Part shown: positions 47,211-56,414 of the stretch, piece after piece
Layout: the number at the start of each line of letters is the position of its first letter
Position numbering within the stretch: the stretch's first letter is position 1
From: an uncultured Thiohalocapsa sp.
GTDB lineage: Bacteria; Pseudomonadota; Gammaproteobacteria; Chromatiales; Chromatiaceae
Assembly (NCBI RefSeq): GCF_913062725.1
Contig: NZ_CAJXWY010000022.1
Coordinates: 1-61,677 of the forward strand
Direction of reading: 5' to 3'
Length of the DNA stretch: 61,677 nt
Translations under genes and position numbers: made by a program
The notes under the pieces: model-generated
Told to the model about the DNA's origin: nothing
The model's database searches: none
What the model saw: only the letters and a program-made list of their open reading frames with translations

Positions 47211-47750
47211 ATGGCGAGACAGGGCGCAGACGAGCAAGCAATCCCTGCGGTGCCGGGCGTCGTTGCCCCGGCCCCGTTGCACACCGACCAGCGGCGCGGG
47301 CTGCAGGTGGTCCATCGGCGCGAGCACCCAGCCGGGCCGGCGCCGGCGGCGATGCCGGGGGCCGTTGGTGCGGCGGTGGTGATGGCATCCGTCGCTCTGG
47401 GGGCGGGCCTGGGCCTGGCCAGCGCCGCCACGCTGCAGGCCCCCGCCGCTGTGGACGCGGCGCTCGCCAACCTGCTGCATGCCATGGTGGGCATCAAGGC
47501 GCTTATCTTCGCCGCTGCGGCCACGCTGATTTTGATGCGGCTGCGCACGCCGGCGACTGCGGCGTCGCTCACGGGCTACGGCGCCGGCCTCGGCGTCTCC
47601 GCCGCTGCCCTCGTCTGGCTTTGGGGGCTGTCGGGGCTGCTGGTGGGCTCGGCGTTGTTCTACGGTGGCCTGGCCATCGGCTACCTGACGGCGAGTCGCG
47701 ATCCACTGCTCGCGTCCGCCCTGAAGGGCTCGCCGTTGCGCCGTGGTTGA
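47211..47750 (+). CDS. Small integral membrane protein of unknown function
   Basis: 179 residues. A soluble proline-rich N-terminus (1-46) is followed by three or four hydrophobic segments (about 48-72, 88-108, 115-135 and 137-158). No family recognised. GGAGGT at 47201-47206, four bases before the ATG, is a strong ribosome binding site and supports this start. It begins just downstream of the palindromic element. Confidence 0.65.
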   Translation: MARQGADEQAIPAVPGVVAPAPLHTDQRRGLQVVHRREHPAGPAPAAMPGAVGAAVVMASVALGAGLGLASAATLQAPAAVDAALANLLHAMVGIKALIFAAAATLILMRLRTPATAASLTGYGAGLGVSAAALVWLWGLSGLLVGSALFYGGLAIGYLTASRDPLLASALKGSPLRRG

Positions 47751-48050
47751 GCGCTGAGGCCACGGTCGCTCGCCGGGCCGCGTCGTCTACACCCCCGGCG
47801 ATACCACCGGCCCTGCGTCCGCCCTTGCGTCCGCGGGCCGCGCGTCCGCCGATAGCGACGGGGCGTGGTCGCCCCCCTGCATGCTTGCAATGCGCGTTCC
47901 TTGCGGCTAGCGTACCCAGCGCCGATCGTGGCATCGCGGCGGCGTTCTCGCCGACGCCACGTCCCAACGCCCCTTGCCGAAGCCTCAGCCTAGTTGTCTC
48001 TGCCCAACACCTTGGGTCTGGGGCGCCGAATCCATCAGTCTCCTGGTCTC
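47751..48050. other. Gap before the ABC exporter genes
   Basis: 300 bases with no credible gene. The exporter ATPase frame is open through part of it, but the translation there is not protein-like. No clear promoter or repeat was seen. Confidence 0.5.
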
Positions 48051-48986
48051 ATGCACGCCCTCGTCGTTGAACAACTCCGCAAGGTCTACCAGTCTGGCTT
48101 CGAAGCGCTGCAAGGGGTGGACCTGACGGTGGAGGAGGGGGACTTTTTCGCGCTGCTGGGCCCCAACGGCGCCGGTAAATCCACGCTCATCGGCGTCGTC
48201 ACCTCGCTGGTCAACAAGACTTCCGGTCGCGTGCGGGTGTTCGGGCACGACCTCGACACCGAGCCCGAGGCGGTGAAGGCCTGCCTCGGCGTCGTGCCGC
48301 AGGAGTTCAACTTCAATCTGTTCCTGCCGGTGGCCGAGGTGGTCATCAACCAGGCGGGCTACTTCGGCATCCCCAGGCGCGAGGCCAAGCAGCGGGCGGA
48401 ATTTTATTTGCGCAAGCTCGATCTGTGGGAGCGCCGGCGCTCGGAGATGCGGCTGTTGTCCGGCGGCATGAAGCGCCGACTGATGATCGCCCGGGCCCTG
48501 GTGCACCGGCCGAAGCTCCTGATCCTGGACGAGCCGACGGCGGGTGTGGATATCGAGATCCGCCGGGCCATGTGGGATTACCTGCGCCAGCTCAACGCCG
48601 AGGGGACCACCATCATCCTGACCACCCATTATCTGGAAGAAGCCGAGAGTCTGTGCCGCAGCATCGCCATGATCGACCATGGACGGATCGCAGCGGTGGC
48701 CGACACCCAGGCGTTGCTCGCGGAGCTGGATGCCGAAGCCTTCGTGCTCAATCTGAGCGCGCCGCTGGCGGTGGCGCCGTCGCTGCCGGGGTTCGACGTC
48801 GCACGGCTGGATGCCACCACGCTGGAAGCGCAGCTGCATCGCGGTCAGACCTTAAACGAGCTGTTTGCGGCGCTGCGGGCGACTGGCATCGAGGTGGCGA
48901 GCATGCGCAACAAGCAAAACCGGCTCGAGCAGCTGTTCCTGGAGATGGTGGACCGCGGCCGCAGCGCCCCGGCGCAGGCGGCATGA
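48051..48986 (+). CDS. ABC exporter ATP-binding protein, YadG-like
   Basis: 311 residues. Walker A LLGPNGAGKST near 35-45, signature LLSGGMKRR near 138, Walker B LLILDEPTAGVD, and the H-loop TTHYLEEAE. The class matches YadG and other ABC-2 type exporters (ATPase plus separate permease). The substrate is unknown. The ATG at 48051 fits the family start better than the longer frame. Overlaps the permease by four bases (ATGA). Confidence 0.9.
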   Translation: MHALVVEQLRKVYQSGFEALQGVDLTVEEGDFFALLGPNGAGKSTLIGVVTSLVNKTSGRVRVFGHDLDTEPEAVKACLGVVPQEFNFNLFLPVAEVVINQAGYFGIPRREAKQRAEFYLRKLDLWERRRSEMRLLSGGMKRRLMIARALVHRPKLLILDEPTAGVDIEIRRAMWDYLRQLNAEGTTIILTTHYLEEAESLCRSIAMIDHGRIAAVADTQALLAELDAEAFVLNLSAPLAVAPSLPGFDVARLDATTLEAQLHRGQTLNELFAALRATGIEVASMRNKQNRLEQLFLEMVDRGRSAPAQAA

Positions 48987-49783
48987 GCGCGTATCCCGGC
49001 ACCGACCTGCGGCGTGGGTATCGCTACTGGGTCACCTTCTCGACGCTGCTGCAAAAGGAGGTGCTGCGTTTCTCGCGCATCTGGGTGCAGACCATCCTGC
49101 CTTCGGCCATCACGACGATGCTGTACTTCGTCGTCTTTGGACGGCTCATCGGCGATCGCATCGGTAGCATGGACGGTTTCGCGTACATGGATTTCATCGT
49201 GCCGGGCCTGGCGCTGATGGCGGTCATCACCAACGCTTACAGCAATGTGGTCTCATCGTTTTATTCCAGCAAGTTCTCGCGCTACGTGGAGGAGCTGCTG
49301 GTGTCGCCGGCGCCGCCCTGGGTGATCCTGGCGGGCTATGTGGCCGGCGGCGTGGCGCGCGGTGTCACCGTTGGCATCGTTGTCATGCTGGTGGCGATGT
49401 TCTTCACCGACGTGGCGCCGCACAGCTGGCTCATCACATTCTCGGTGTTCGTGCTGACGGCCGTGCTCTTCGCCCTCGGCGGCTTCATCAATGCAGTGTT
49501 CGCCAACAGCTTCGATGACATCTCCATTGTGCCCACTTTTGTGCTGGCGCCGCTGACCTATCTCGGTGGCGTGTTCTACTCCATCGAGCTCCTGCCGGAG
49601 TTCTGGCAATGGGTGTCGCTGCTGAATCCGGTGCTGTACATGGTCAATGCCTTCCGCTACGGGCTGCTCGGGACCACGGATATTCCGCTGGTCATGGCGT
49701 TTCTCATCATCGCCGTTTTCATCGCGGTGCTCGGCGCGCTCAGCCTGCGCCTGCTGCAGCGGGGAGTGGGCATCAAGCAATAG
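48983..49783 (+). CDS. ABC-2 type exporter permease, YadH-like
   Basis: 266 residues with about six TM helices. ABC2 membrane features include NVVSSFYSSKFSRYVEELLVSPAPPWVILAGYV and the C-terminal PLTYLGGVFYSIELLPEFWQWVSLLNPVLYMVNAFRYGLLG, typical of YadH. Partner of the ATPase just upstream. Confidence 0.9.
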   Translation: MSAYPGTDLRRGYRYWVTFSTLLQKEVLRFSRIWVQTILPSAITTMLYFVVFGRLIGDRIGSMDGFAYMDFIVPGLALMAVITNAYSNVVSSFYSSKFSRYVEELLVSPAPPWVILAGYVAGGVARGVTVGIVVMLVAMFFTDVAPHSWLITFSVFVLTAVLFALGGFINAVFANSFDDISIVPTFVLAPLTYLGGVFYSIELLPEFWQWVSLLNPVLYMVNAFRYGLLGTTDIPLVMAFLIIAVFIAVLGALSLRLLQRGVGIKQ

Positions 49784-49809
49784 CCGGAAGGCGTTGTGGG
49801 GGCCGGTGG

Positions 49810-49860
49810 CACGCTGGAACGTGTTAAACTCCCCCGCTGAGATCTACACGCTGGAATGTG
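49810..49860. repeat. 14-bp near-identical direct repeat upstream of mrcB
   Basis: CACGCTGGAACGTG (49810-49823) and CACGCTGGAATGTG (49847-49860) differ at one position and are spaced 37 bases start to start. They lie about 95-145 bases before mrcB and could be paired regulator sites. Confidence 0.4.
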
Positions 49861-49952
49861 GCTTAAGCCACTGATGTGCCAAGTGTGGCCGCATCCGCCA
49901 ACGGCTACACCAGCGCGCAGCAGCCCCGACCCAGCTCCGAGCGCTGACAGCC

Positions 49953-52367
49953 ATGCGACAGCAAAGACGCTCTCACCCAGGGCCATCGCGCCGACGCCGC
50001 CTGCCGCGCCAGGGCATCGGCTTGCTCGGCCTCATGGTGCGTGTGGTGGTGCTGGTGGCGCTGGGTGTGGGGCTGGCCGTCGGTCTCTATGGCGTCCACC
50101 TCGACAAGGTGGTGCGAGCCAAGTTCGAGGGCAAGCGCTGGGCGCTGCCCGCGCGCGTCTATGCCCGGCCGCTGGAGCTCTACACGGGGCGTTCGCTGTC
50201 GGTGGCGGAGCTCGAGGGCGAGCTTAGCCGACTCGGCTATCGTCAGGACCCAAAGCTTTCGCGCCCCGGCAGCTATCACATCACGGGCGAGCAGGCGGCC
50301 ATCCGTACCCGGCCCTTTCGCTACTGGGATGGCTATGAGCCGGAGCGCTACCTCAGGGTGGATCTGAGCGGCGGTGTGGTGAAGGACGTCGCCGACGGGC
50401 GTGATGCGGCGCCGCTGGCGCTGGTGCGGCTGGACCCGGCGCTCATCGCGAGCATCTATCCCACCCACAACGAGGATCGGGTGTTGTTGCGGCGCGAGCA
50501 ACTGCCCAAGCGTCTGGTGAAGACGCTGCTCGCCGTCGAAGACCGCACGTTCTATCAGCACCATGGCGTCGATCCCAAGGGCATCCTGCGTGCAGCCTTC
50601 GAGAATCTGCGCGCGGGGCGTACCGTGCAGGGGGCGAGCACGCTCACCCAGCAGTTGGTGAAGAACTTCTACCTTACGCAGGCGCGCACCCTGGAGCGCA
50701 AGCTGAACGAGGCTTACATGGCGCTGCTGCTGGACTGGCGCTACGACAAGGACGAGATCCTGACCGCCTACGCCAACGAGGTCTACCTGGGGCAGGATGG
50801 CAGCCGCGCCATCCATGGTTTTGGTCTCGCCAGCCGGTTCTATTTCAACCGCGACGTCGATGAGCTGGATATCGCGCAGACCGCGATGCTGGTGGCTATT
50901 CTCAAGGGCCCGTCGGAGTTCAATCCGCGCCGCAATCCCGAGCGCGTCATCGAGCGGCGCAATCTGGTCATCGATCTGATGGCCCACCACCAGGTCATCT
51001 CCAAGGCCGACGCCGCGCAGGCCAAGCAGGCCCCGCTGGGGCTGGTGGCCGGCGGCGCCCGCCCGAGCGGGGCGTATCCCGCCTTCATCCAGCTGGTGCG
51101 CCGGCAACTGCAGCGGGACTATCGCGAGGAAGACCTGCGCTCGGAAGGTCTGCGTATCTTCACCACCCTGGACCCCCTGACCCAGGATCATGTGGAGGCC
51201 GCCGTGAAAACGCGCCTGCCGCAGCTGGACCGCTCGCGCCGGCTGCCGGAGGGCACGCTCGAGACCGCCGCCGTGGTGACGTCCGTCGCCCAGGGCGAAG
51301 TGCTCGCGGTGGTGGGTGGACGCGACCCCGAGTATGCCGGCTTCAATCGCGCGCTGGACGCGGTGCGGCCCATCGGCTCGCTGATCAAGCCGGTGATCTA
51401 CCTGAAGGCGTTGTCGCAGCCGCAGCGCTATTCCCTCATGACACCCATTGCGGACGAGCCGGTGAGCCTGCGTGTCGCCGGCGTCATGTGGCAGCCGAAG
51501 AACTACGACCACAGGGTCCATGGCACCCTGCCGCTGTACCGCGGCCTGGTGAAGTCCTACAACCTCGCCACGGTCAATCTCGGTCTGGCGCTGGGTGTGG
51601 ATGGGGTGGCCGGGCTGCTCAGAGATCTGGGCGCCGTGCGCAACATCGATACGGTGCCGGCGATGCTGCTGGGCTCGGTCTCGCTGCCGCCGGTGGAAGT
51701 GGCACAGGCTTATCAAACCATCGCCGCCGGCGGCTTCCGGGCGCCGCTGCGGGCGATTCGTGAGGTTCTCGATGCGTCCGGGCGGCCACTGAACCGCTAT
51801 CCGTTGGCCGTGCAGTCCGTGGTGTCGGCACAGGCGACCTACCTGACGCAGTGGGCCATGCGTCGGGTCGTCACCGAAGGGACGGCCACCTGGCTCAAGC
51901 AGCGCCTGCCGGATGACCTCACCGTCGCCGGCAAGACCGGCACGACGAACGACATGCGCGATAGCTGGTTCGCCGGTTTCAGTGGCGACAAGGTGGTGGT
52001 GGCCTGGGTGGGCCGCGACGACAATGCGCCCATGGGCCTCAGCGGCAGCAGCGGTGCGCTGCGTCTCTGGGGCGATATCGTCGCCAGTATCGACACCATG
52101 CCACTGGACGATACGCCGCCGGAAGGTGTGGTCACCACCGGCGCCTGCGGCCGCTCCGCGCCCTATATCGACGGCTACGCCGGCAGCGCCTGCGGTGGCA
52201 GCGGCGGCCGGGTGGCGAGCGATGGTGATCGCCCTGGTGCGGCGGATGCGGTGGTGGCCCGGGAGCCCGCGGCGCGGGCGGCCGAAGCGACACGGCGTGC
52301 CGCCTCGAGAGAGGCGGCGCCGGAGCGCGAAGTCAGTCCTTTTCTCAGCGATTTCTACGGAAACTGA
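49953..52367 (+). CDS. mrcB: Penicillin-binding protein 1B
   Basis: 804 residues: a bifunctional class A PBP that polymerises and cross-links peptidoglycan in the periplasm. Short basic cytoplasmic tail, one TM helix (about 22-46), a UB2H-like region (about 60-150), then the glycosyltransferase domain with VEDRTFYQHHGVD near 195-207 (catalytic Glu) and GASTLTQQLVKNFYL near 227. The transpeptidase domain has SLIK (active Ser in RPIGSLIKPVIY near 472-475), SYN and KTGTTN near 658. The C-terminus is a low-complexity Gly/Ala/Arg tail. The start ATG follows directly on the basic tail; longer frames are shadow. Confidence 0.95.
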   Translation: MRQQRRSHPGPSRRRRLPRQGIGLLGLMVRVVVLVALGVGLAVGLYGVHLDKVVRAKFEGKRWALPARVYARPLELYTGRSLSVAELEGELSRLGYRQDPKLSRPGSYHITGEQAAIRTRPFRYWDGYEPERYLRVDLSGGVVKDVADGRDAAPLALVRLDPALIASIYPTHNEDRVLLRREQLPKRLVKTLLAVEDRTFYQHHGVDPKGILRAAFENLRAGRTVQGASTLTQQLVKNFYLTQARTLERKLNEAYMALLLDWRYDKDEILTAYANEVYLGQDGSRAIHGFGLASRFYFNRDVDELDIAQTAMLVAILKGPSEFNPRRNPERVIERRNLVIDLMAHHQVISKADAAQAKQAPLGLVAGGARPSGAYPAFIQLVRRQLQRDYREEDLRSEGLRIFTTLDPLTQDHVEAAVKTRLPQLDRSRRLPEGTLETAAVVTSVAQGEVLAVVGGRDPEYAGFNRALDAVRPIGSLIKPVIYLKALSQPQRYSLMTPIADEPVSLRVAGVMWQPKNYDHRVHGTLPLYRGLVKSYNLATVNLGLALGVDGVAGLLRDLGAVRNIDTVPAMLLGSVSLPPVEVAQAYQTIAAGGFRAPLRAIREVLDASGRPLNRYPLAVQSVVSAQATYLTQWAMRRVVTEGTATWLKQRLPDDLTVAGKTGTTNDMRDSWFAGFSGDKVVVAWVGRDDNAPMGLSGSSGALRLWGDIVASIDTMPLDDTPPEGVVTTGACGRSAPYIDGYAGSACGGSGGRVASDGDRPGAADAVVAREPAARAAEATRRAASREAAPEREVSPFLSDFYGN

Positions 52368-52370
52368 GCT

Positions 52371-53309
52371 ATGTCGAGAGTCCAGAGGTTTGCTCTTTTC
52401 GCGCTTTTGCCCCTGGTGCTGATGACGGGCTGCGCCATGAATCAGCGCACCGAGCCGCCGGCACCGATCTACGATTCGAGCCGACGCGCCGCGGTCGCGG
52501 ATCGGGATGATGGCGGGTCGCAGGAAACCCCCGAGACCGCATCCGATGCGCCGGCGCCAACGCGAGTGTACGCCTACACGCCCCCCGAGTCGGTGCCCGA
52601 CTCCCAGCCCCAGACCCAAACCGAGTCGGGTCAGCAAGCCGCCGCGAGCACGCCCGTGGTGGCGGCGCCCCAATCCACACCGGCGAGTCCGCCGCAGCCG
52701 CGTGTGTCCACCGCTGGCTCGCCCGCCGACTCCCGTGCAGATGCCGACACGCCGCGCACAGGCTCGCCGCCCGCACAGGGTCCGCAGTCCGCGAACGCAG
52801 CCCCCGGCGGCTCGCAGCCGGGGGCGCCTGCGACTGCGCCCGCATCCTCGGCGCCGCCGCAGGCCGGCGGCGGGGCACCGCGCACGACAACGAGCCCGCC
52901 GGCGGCAACCGCACCGACGCCTGCGGCGCCGCCCGCACCCGAGACCGTCGCCACTGCAGCAAGGCGCCCGGCGTTGGCGCCGAGCGGTATGGCGCCGGCG
53001 GTGGAGGCACTCGCCGGGCGCGCCGAGCAGCAGCGCCAAACCGGTGACTACGCGGGTGCCGCGGCGACGCTGGAGCGGGCGCTGCGCATCGAGCCCCAAC
53101 AAGCCTACCTGTGGAACCGCCTGGCGCGTGTGCGCCTGGAGCAGGGCCAGGGCACCCAAGCCAGCAATCTCGCCGCACGCTCCAACGCCCTCGCCGGCAA
53201 TCAGGTCGCCCTCAAGCAGAACAACTGGGACATCATCGCCACCACCAAGCGCCAGAGCGGCGATATCGAGGGCGCCGTGGAAGCCGAGCGCAGGGCGGCC
53301 GGGGGCTGA
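52371..53309 (+). CDS. TPR lipoprotein downstream of mrcB
   Basis: 312 residues. A signal peptide with lipobox LMTGC (Cys near 21) predicts an outer-membrane or periplasmic lipoprotein. Residues 25-200 are low-complexity, rich in Pro, Ala, Ser, Gln and Thr. The C-terminal ~100 residues form two or three TPR-like units (AEQQRQTGDYAGAAATLERALRIEPQQAYLWNRLARVRLEQGQ). It begins three bases after the mrcB stop and may regulate the synthase or act in envelope assembly, by analogy with other lipoprotein partners of PBPs. Confidence 0.82.
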   Translation: MSRVQRFALFALLPLVLMTGCAMNQRTEPPAPIYDSSRRAAVADRDDGGSQETPETASDAPAPTRVYAYTPPESVPDSQPQTQTESGQQAAASTPVVAAPQSTPASPPQPRVSTAGSPADSRADADTPRTGSPPAQGPQSANAAPGGSQPGAPATAPASSAPPQAGGGAPRTTTSPPAATAPTPAAPPAPETVATAARRPALAPSGMAPAVEALAGRAEQQRQTGDYAGAAATLERALRIEPQQAYLWNRLARVRLEQGQGTQASNLAARSNALAGNQVALKQNNWDIIATTKRQSGDIEGAVEAERRAAGG

Positions 53310-53329
53310 TCGCCGCCCCTTCAGCGTCC

Positions 53330-55258
53330 ATGGCCGAGGATACGGCGGAGCAAACCGTTGCGGCGCTGGGTCCGGACGGCGTGCTGTCCCGGGCCCTGGA
53401 CGGCTTCGCCTGGCGCGAGCAGCAGCAGGCCATGGGGGCGCGTGTCGCCGCTGCCCTCGACGGCGGCGAACAACTCATCTGCGAGGCCGGCACGGGCACC
53501 GGCAAGACCTACGCGTACCTGGTGCCGGCGCTGTTGAGCGGTCGCAAGGTCATCATCGCCACCGGCACCCGTAACCTGCAGGATCAGCTCTTCCATCGCG
53601 ATATCCCCGCGTTGCGCCGCGTCCTTGGGATTCCGGTACAAGTGGCGCTGTTGAAGGGGCGGGCGAATTATCTCTGTCGTCACCGCCTGCAGCGAGCCGT
53701 TGCGGATCCGGGCGCCCTGCGACCCGAGGCCCGGCGCGATCTCGGCGCCGTGCGCGACTGGGCCGGCGCGACCCGCAACGGCGATATCGCCGAGGTGGCC
53801 ATCCCTGAAGACGCTGCGGTCTGGCCCGCGGTGACGTCCACCGCGGATAACTGTCTCGGGCAGGAGTGCCCGCAATGGCAGGGCTGCCATCTGGTGGAGG
53901 CGCGGCGGCGGGCACAGGAGGCGGATTTGGTGGTCATCAACCATCATCTCCTCTGCGCCGACATGGTGCTGCGCGAGGAGGGCTTCGGCGAGGTACTGCC
54001 CGGCGCCGACGCCGTCATCGTCGACGAAGCCCATCAACTGCCGGACATCGCAGCCCAGTTCTTTGGCAGTTCCATCAGCAGCCGCCAGGTGATGGACCTC
54101 GCCCGGGATCTGAAAGCCGCGCAACGCGACGAGGCCGAGGATGCACCGCAACTGCGCGAGCTCGCCGCCGCCCTGGGAGACCTGGTGCCGCGCCTGCGGC
54201 TCGCATTCGGTGGCGGCGATCGTCGCGGCGCCTGGCGGGAGATCACCGCGGATGATGCTGTTCGCGAGGGCATGCAGGCGCTGGCGGATCTGCTCGCCGA
54301 GATGGGCTCGGCGCTCGCCGCAGTGGAGCGCGGCGCCAAGGATTTGGAGCAGTGCCGCACGCGGGCGGATGGGCTGTTACGGCGTCTGGAGGATCTGCGC
54401 GACGGTGAAGACGATGGCTCGGTGCGCTGGTTCGAGCTGCGCGGGCAGGGCTTTCGCCTGCATCAGACGCCCCTCGATGTCGCCGCCGTGCTCCAGGGCT
54501 ACCAATCCCGCCAGCAGACCGCCTGGGTGTATACCTCGGCGACCCTCGCCGTGGGCGAGTCGTTCGCACACTTCGCGGAGCAGGTGGGTGCACAGGCTGC
54601 GGCAACCGCCCGCTGGGACAGCCCCTTCGACTATCAGCGCCAGGCCCTGCTGTTTATGCCGCCGGGCATGCCGGAGCCGGGGGCGGCGAACTACGATGGC
54701 ATAGTGGCCGAGACCGCGCTCGCCGTCATCGAGGCGAGCCGCGGGCGGGCGTTTTGTCTATTCACCAGTCATCGTGCGCTGCGTGCCGCCGCCAACGCCT
54801 TCGCAGGCCGGCTTGCCTATCCGCTGCTGGTGCAGGGTGATGCGCCGCGGGCGGCGCTGATTCAGCGCTTTCGCCACCACGGCAATGCGGTGCTCCTGGG
54901 CACCTCCAGCTTCTGGGAAGGCGTGGACGTGCGCGGCGAGGCCCTGTCTTGTGTCATCATTGACCGACTGCCATTCGCATCCCCCGGTGATCCGCTGCTG
55001 CAGGGGCGCATCGATGCCCTGCGCAGCGCCGGCGGTAATCCGTTCCGGGACTTGCAATTGCCGAAGGCGGTGATCGCCCTCAAGCAGGGGGCCGGACGCC
55101 TGATTCGAGACAGCGGCGACCGGGGAGTGCTGGTGCTGTGCGACCCACGGCTGCGCTCGCGCAGTTACGGTCGGGTGTTCCTCGACAGCCTGCCCAGCAT
55201 TCACCGCACCACGGCTCTGGCGGACGTGGCGGCCTTCTTCGATGCCGCCGGCCCATGA
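53330..55258 (+). CDS. yoaA: DinG/YoaA-type Fe-S DNA helicase
   Basis: 642 residues of the XPD/DinG helicase family. Walker A AGTGTGKT near 50-57; the four-cysteine iron-sulfur site is seen in YLCRHR near 116 and NCLGQECPQWQGC near 177-189; DEAH box VIVDEAHQL near 232-240; C-terminal motifs GTSSFWEGVDVRGE and QGAGRLIRD. Length and pattern match YoaA, a repair helicase that works with HolC, rather than the longer DinG. The start ATG at 53330 is the first in the frame after the lipoprotein stop. Upstream frame is shadow. Confidence 0.9.
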   Translation: MAEDTAEQTVAALGPDGVLSRALDGFAWREQQQAMGARVAAALDGGEQLICEAGTGTGKTYAYLVPALLSGRKVIIATGTRNLQDQLFHRDIPALRRVLGIPVQVALLKGRANYLCRHRLQRAVADPGALRPEARRDLGAVRDWAGATRNGDIAEVAIPEDAAVWPAVTSTADNCLGQECPQWQGCHLVEARRRAQEADLVVINHHLLCADMVLREEGFGEVLPGADAVIVDEAHQLPDIAAQFFGSSISSRQVMDLARDLKAAQRDEAEDAPQLRELAAALGDLVPRLRLAFGGGDRRGAWREITADDAVREGMQALADLLAEMGSALAAVERGAKDLEQCRTRADGLLRRLEDLRDGEDDGSVRWFELRGQGFRLHQTPLDVAAVLQGYQSRQQTAWVYTSATLAVGESFAHFAEQVGAQAAATARWDSPFDYQRQALLFMPPGMPEPGAANYDGIVAETALAVIEASRGRAFCLFTSHRALRAAANAFAGRLAYPLLVQGDAPRAALIQRFRHHGNAVLLGTSSFWEGVDVRGEALSCVIIDRLPFASPGDPLLQGRIDALRSAGGNPFRDLQLPKAVIALKQGAGRLIRDSGDRGVLVLCDPRLRSRSYGRVFLDSLPSIHRTTALADVAAFFDAAGP

Positions 55259-55318
55259 CGCCGACGGGGGCGAGTCGCCGCCGGGCAACCCACCAACACC
55301 CACTGTTACGACGCTCCC

Positions 55319-56023
55319 ATGCGACTGCTCGCCATCGACACCTCGGCTGCCCACTGCTCGGCGGCATTGTATGACACCGGCAGCCTGATCCAGCGCATCG
55401 CACCGGCACAGCGCCGCCACGGTGAGCGCATTCTTGGCATGATGGAAGATCTGCTGCGGACGGCGGGATTACGGGCCGCGGACCTGGATGCCTTTGCCTT
55501 CGCCCGTGGGCCGGGCTCGTTCACCGGTCTGCGCATCGCCGCCGCCGTGGTGCAGGGCGCCGCACTGGCAACGGAGAAGCCCATCGTCGCGGTGTCCACC
55601 CTCGCGGCGCTGGCCCAGGGCTGCCGACGCGATGCCGGCGCACAGCGTGTGCTCGCCGCGTTGGATGCCCGCATGGGCGAGGTCTACGCCGGGGCTTACG
55701 CGGCCGATGCCCAAGGCCTCATGGTGGCAGTGGCGGACGATCAGGTCTGCGCCCCCGCGGCGGTGCGGGCACCGGGCGGCCCGGGGCCCTGGATGGCGGC
55801 GGGTAGCGGCTGGGACACCTATGGCGACGTGCTGGCCGGTGCGGTGCGTGCCGCCAGCGGCGCCGATCCCGCCCGCGTGGACGCGCAGCGTCCCTGCGAA
55901 GCCCAGGATGTCGCCGTGCTCGCCGCCGCAGCCTATGCCGCCGGCGCCCTGCTGGATCCCGCCGATGCGCAGCCGGTGTACCTGCGCGATCGGGTCACCA
56001 GCAATGCTCCGGCGCGGGGTTAG
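55319..56023 (+). CDS. tsaB: tRNA t6A synthesis factor TsaB
   Basis: 234 residues of the ASKHA fold partner protein that, with TsaD and TsaE, transfers threonylcarbamoyl to A37 of tRNA. IDTSAAHCSAALYD at the start, then FARGPGSFTGLRIAAAVVQGAAL near 61-82 and LDARMGEVYAG near 115 are TsaB signatures. It lies 60 bases after the YoaA-type helicase gene, the usual neighbour in gammaproteobacteria. MtaB, which modifies the same base further, is encoded 10 kb away. Confidence 0.93.
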   Translation: MRLLAIDTSAAHCSAALYDTGSLIQRIAPAQRRHGERILGMMEDLLRTAGLRAADLDAFAFARGPGSFTGLRIAAAVVQGAALATEKPIVAVSTLAALAQGCRRDAGAQRVLAALDARMGEVYAGAYAADAQGLMVAVADDQVCAPAAVRAPGGPGPWMAAGSGWDTYGDVLAGAVRAASGADPARVDAQRPCEAQDVAVLAAAAYAAGALLDPADAQPVYLRDRVTSNAPARG

Positions 56024-56080
56024 GGGTGTCGACGTGCCGCGATCCTACGGTCGCTCTTGGGTAACGATGTCTTCGGGCCG

Positions 56081-56329
56081 CTATGATGGGGTGGTCACAC
56101 CGCCGAAGTGTTGTCGATGGCGGCAGTGGCGGCGCATGCAGCTGATGACGTAGTGCCACAGGGTTGCGGCGACGGCGGCGGTGCCGGCCGCGGCGATGCC
56201 GAGGCGCGGCCAGGTGCTCCAGTCCGACAGGCCCAGGATCAGCCAGGTCATGAATCCGATGACGCCGGCGATGACGACGATCATCACGAACGGCAGCGGC
56301 GACGCGGTGCACTTGGGACACAGTTTCAT
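56081..56329 (-). CDS. Small membrane protein with an N-terminal CPKC motif
   Basis: 82 residues. MKLCPKCTASPLP, a possible zinc-binding knuckle, precedes two TM segments (about 14-33 and 43-62) and a basic C-terminus with Cys and His (CMRRHCRHRQH). No family recognised. GAGG lies nine bases before the ATG. Confidence 0.62.
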   Translation of the reverse strand: MKLCPKCTASPLPFVMIVVIAGVIGFMTWLILGLSDWSTWPRLGIAAAGTAAVAATLWHYVISCMRRHCRHRQHFGGVTTPS

Positions 56330-56414
56330 GGTGAGAACCTCCCGCCTCTGGCGATGATATTTTAGTTATCGATGGACTACCGATGAAGGTTAACGCATCC
56401 GTCGGCCCGGCGCG

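Noticed and set aside
49905..53159. Open frame of 1084 codons on the minus strand
   Set aside because: It lies antisense to mrcB and the lipoprotein gene, has histidine/glutamine/arginine-rich shadow composition and no known motif.
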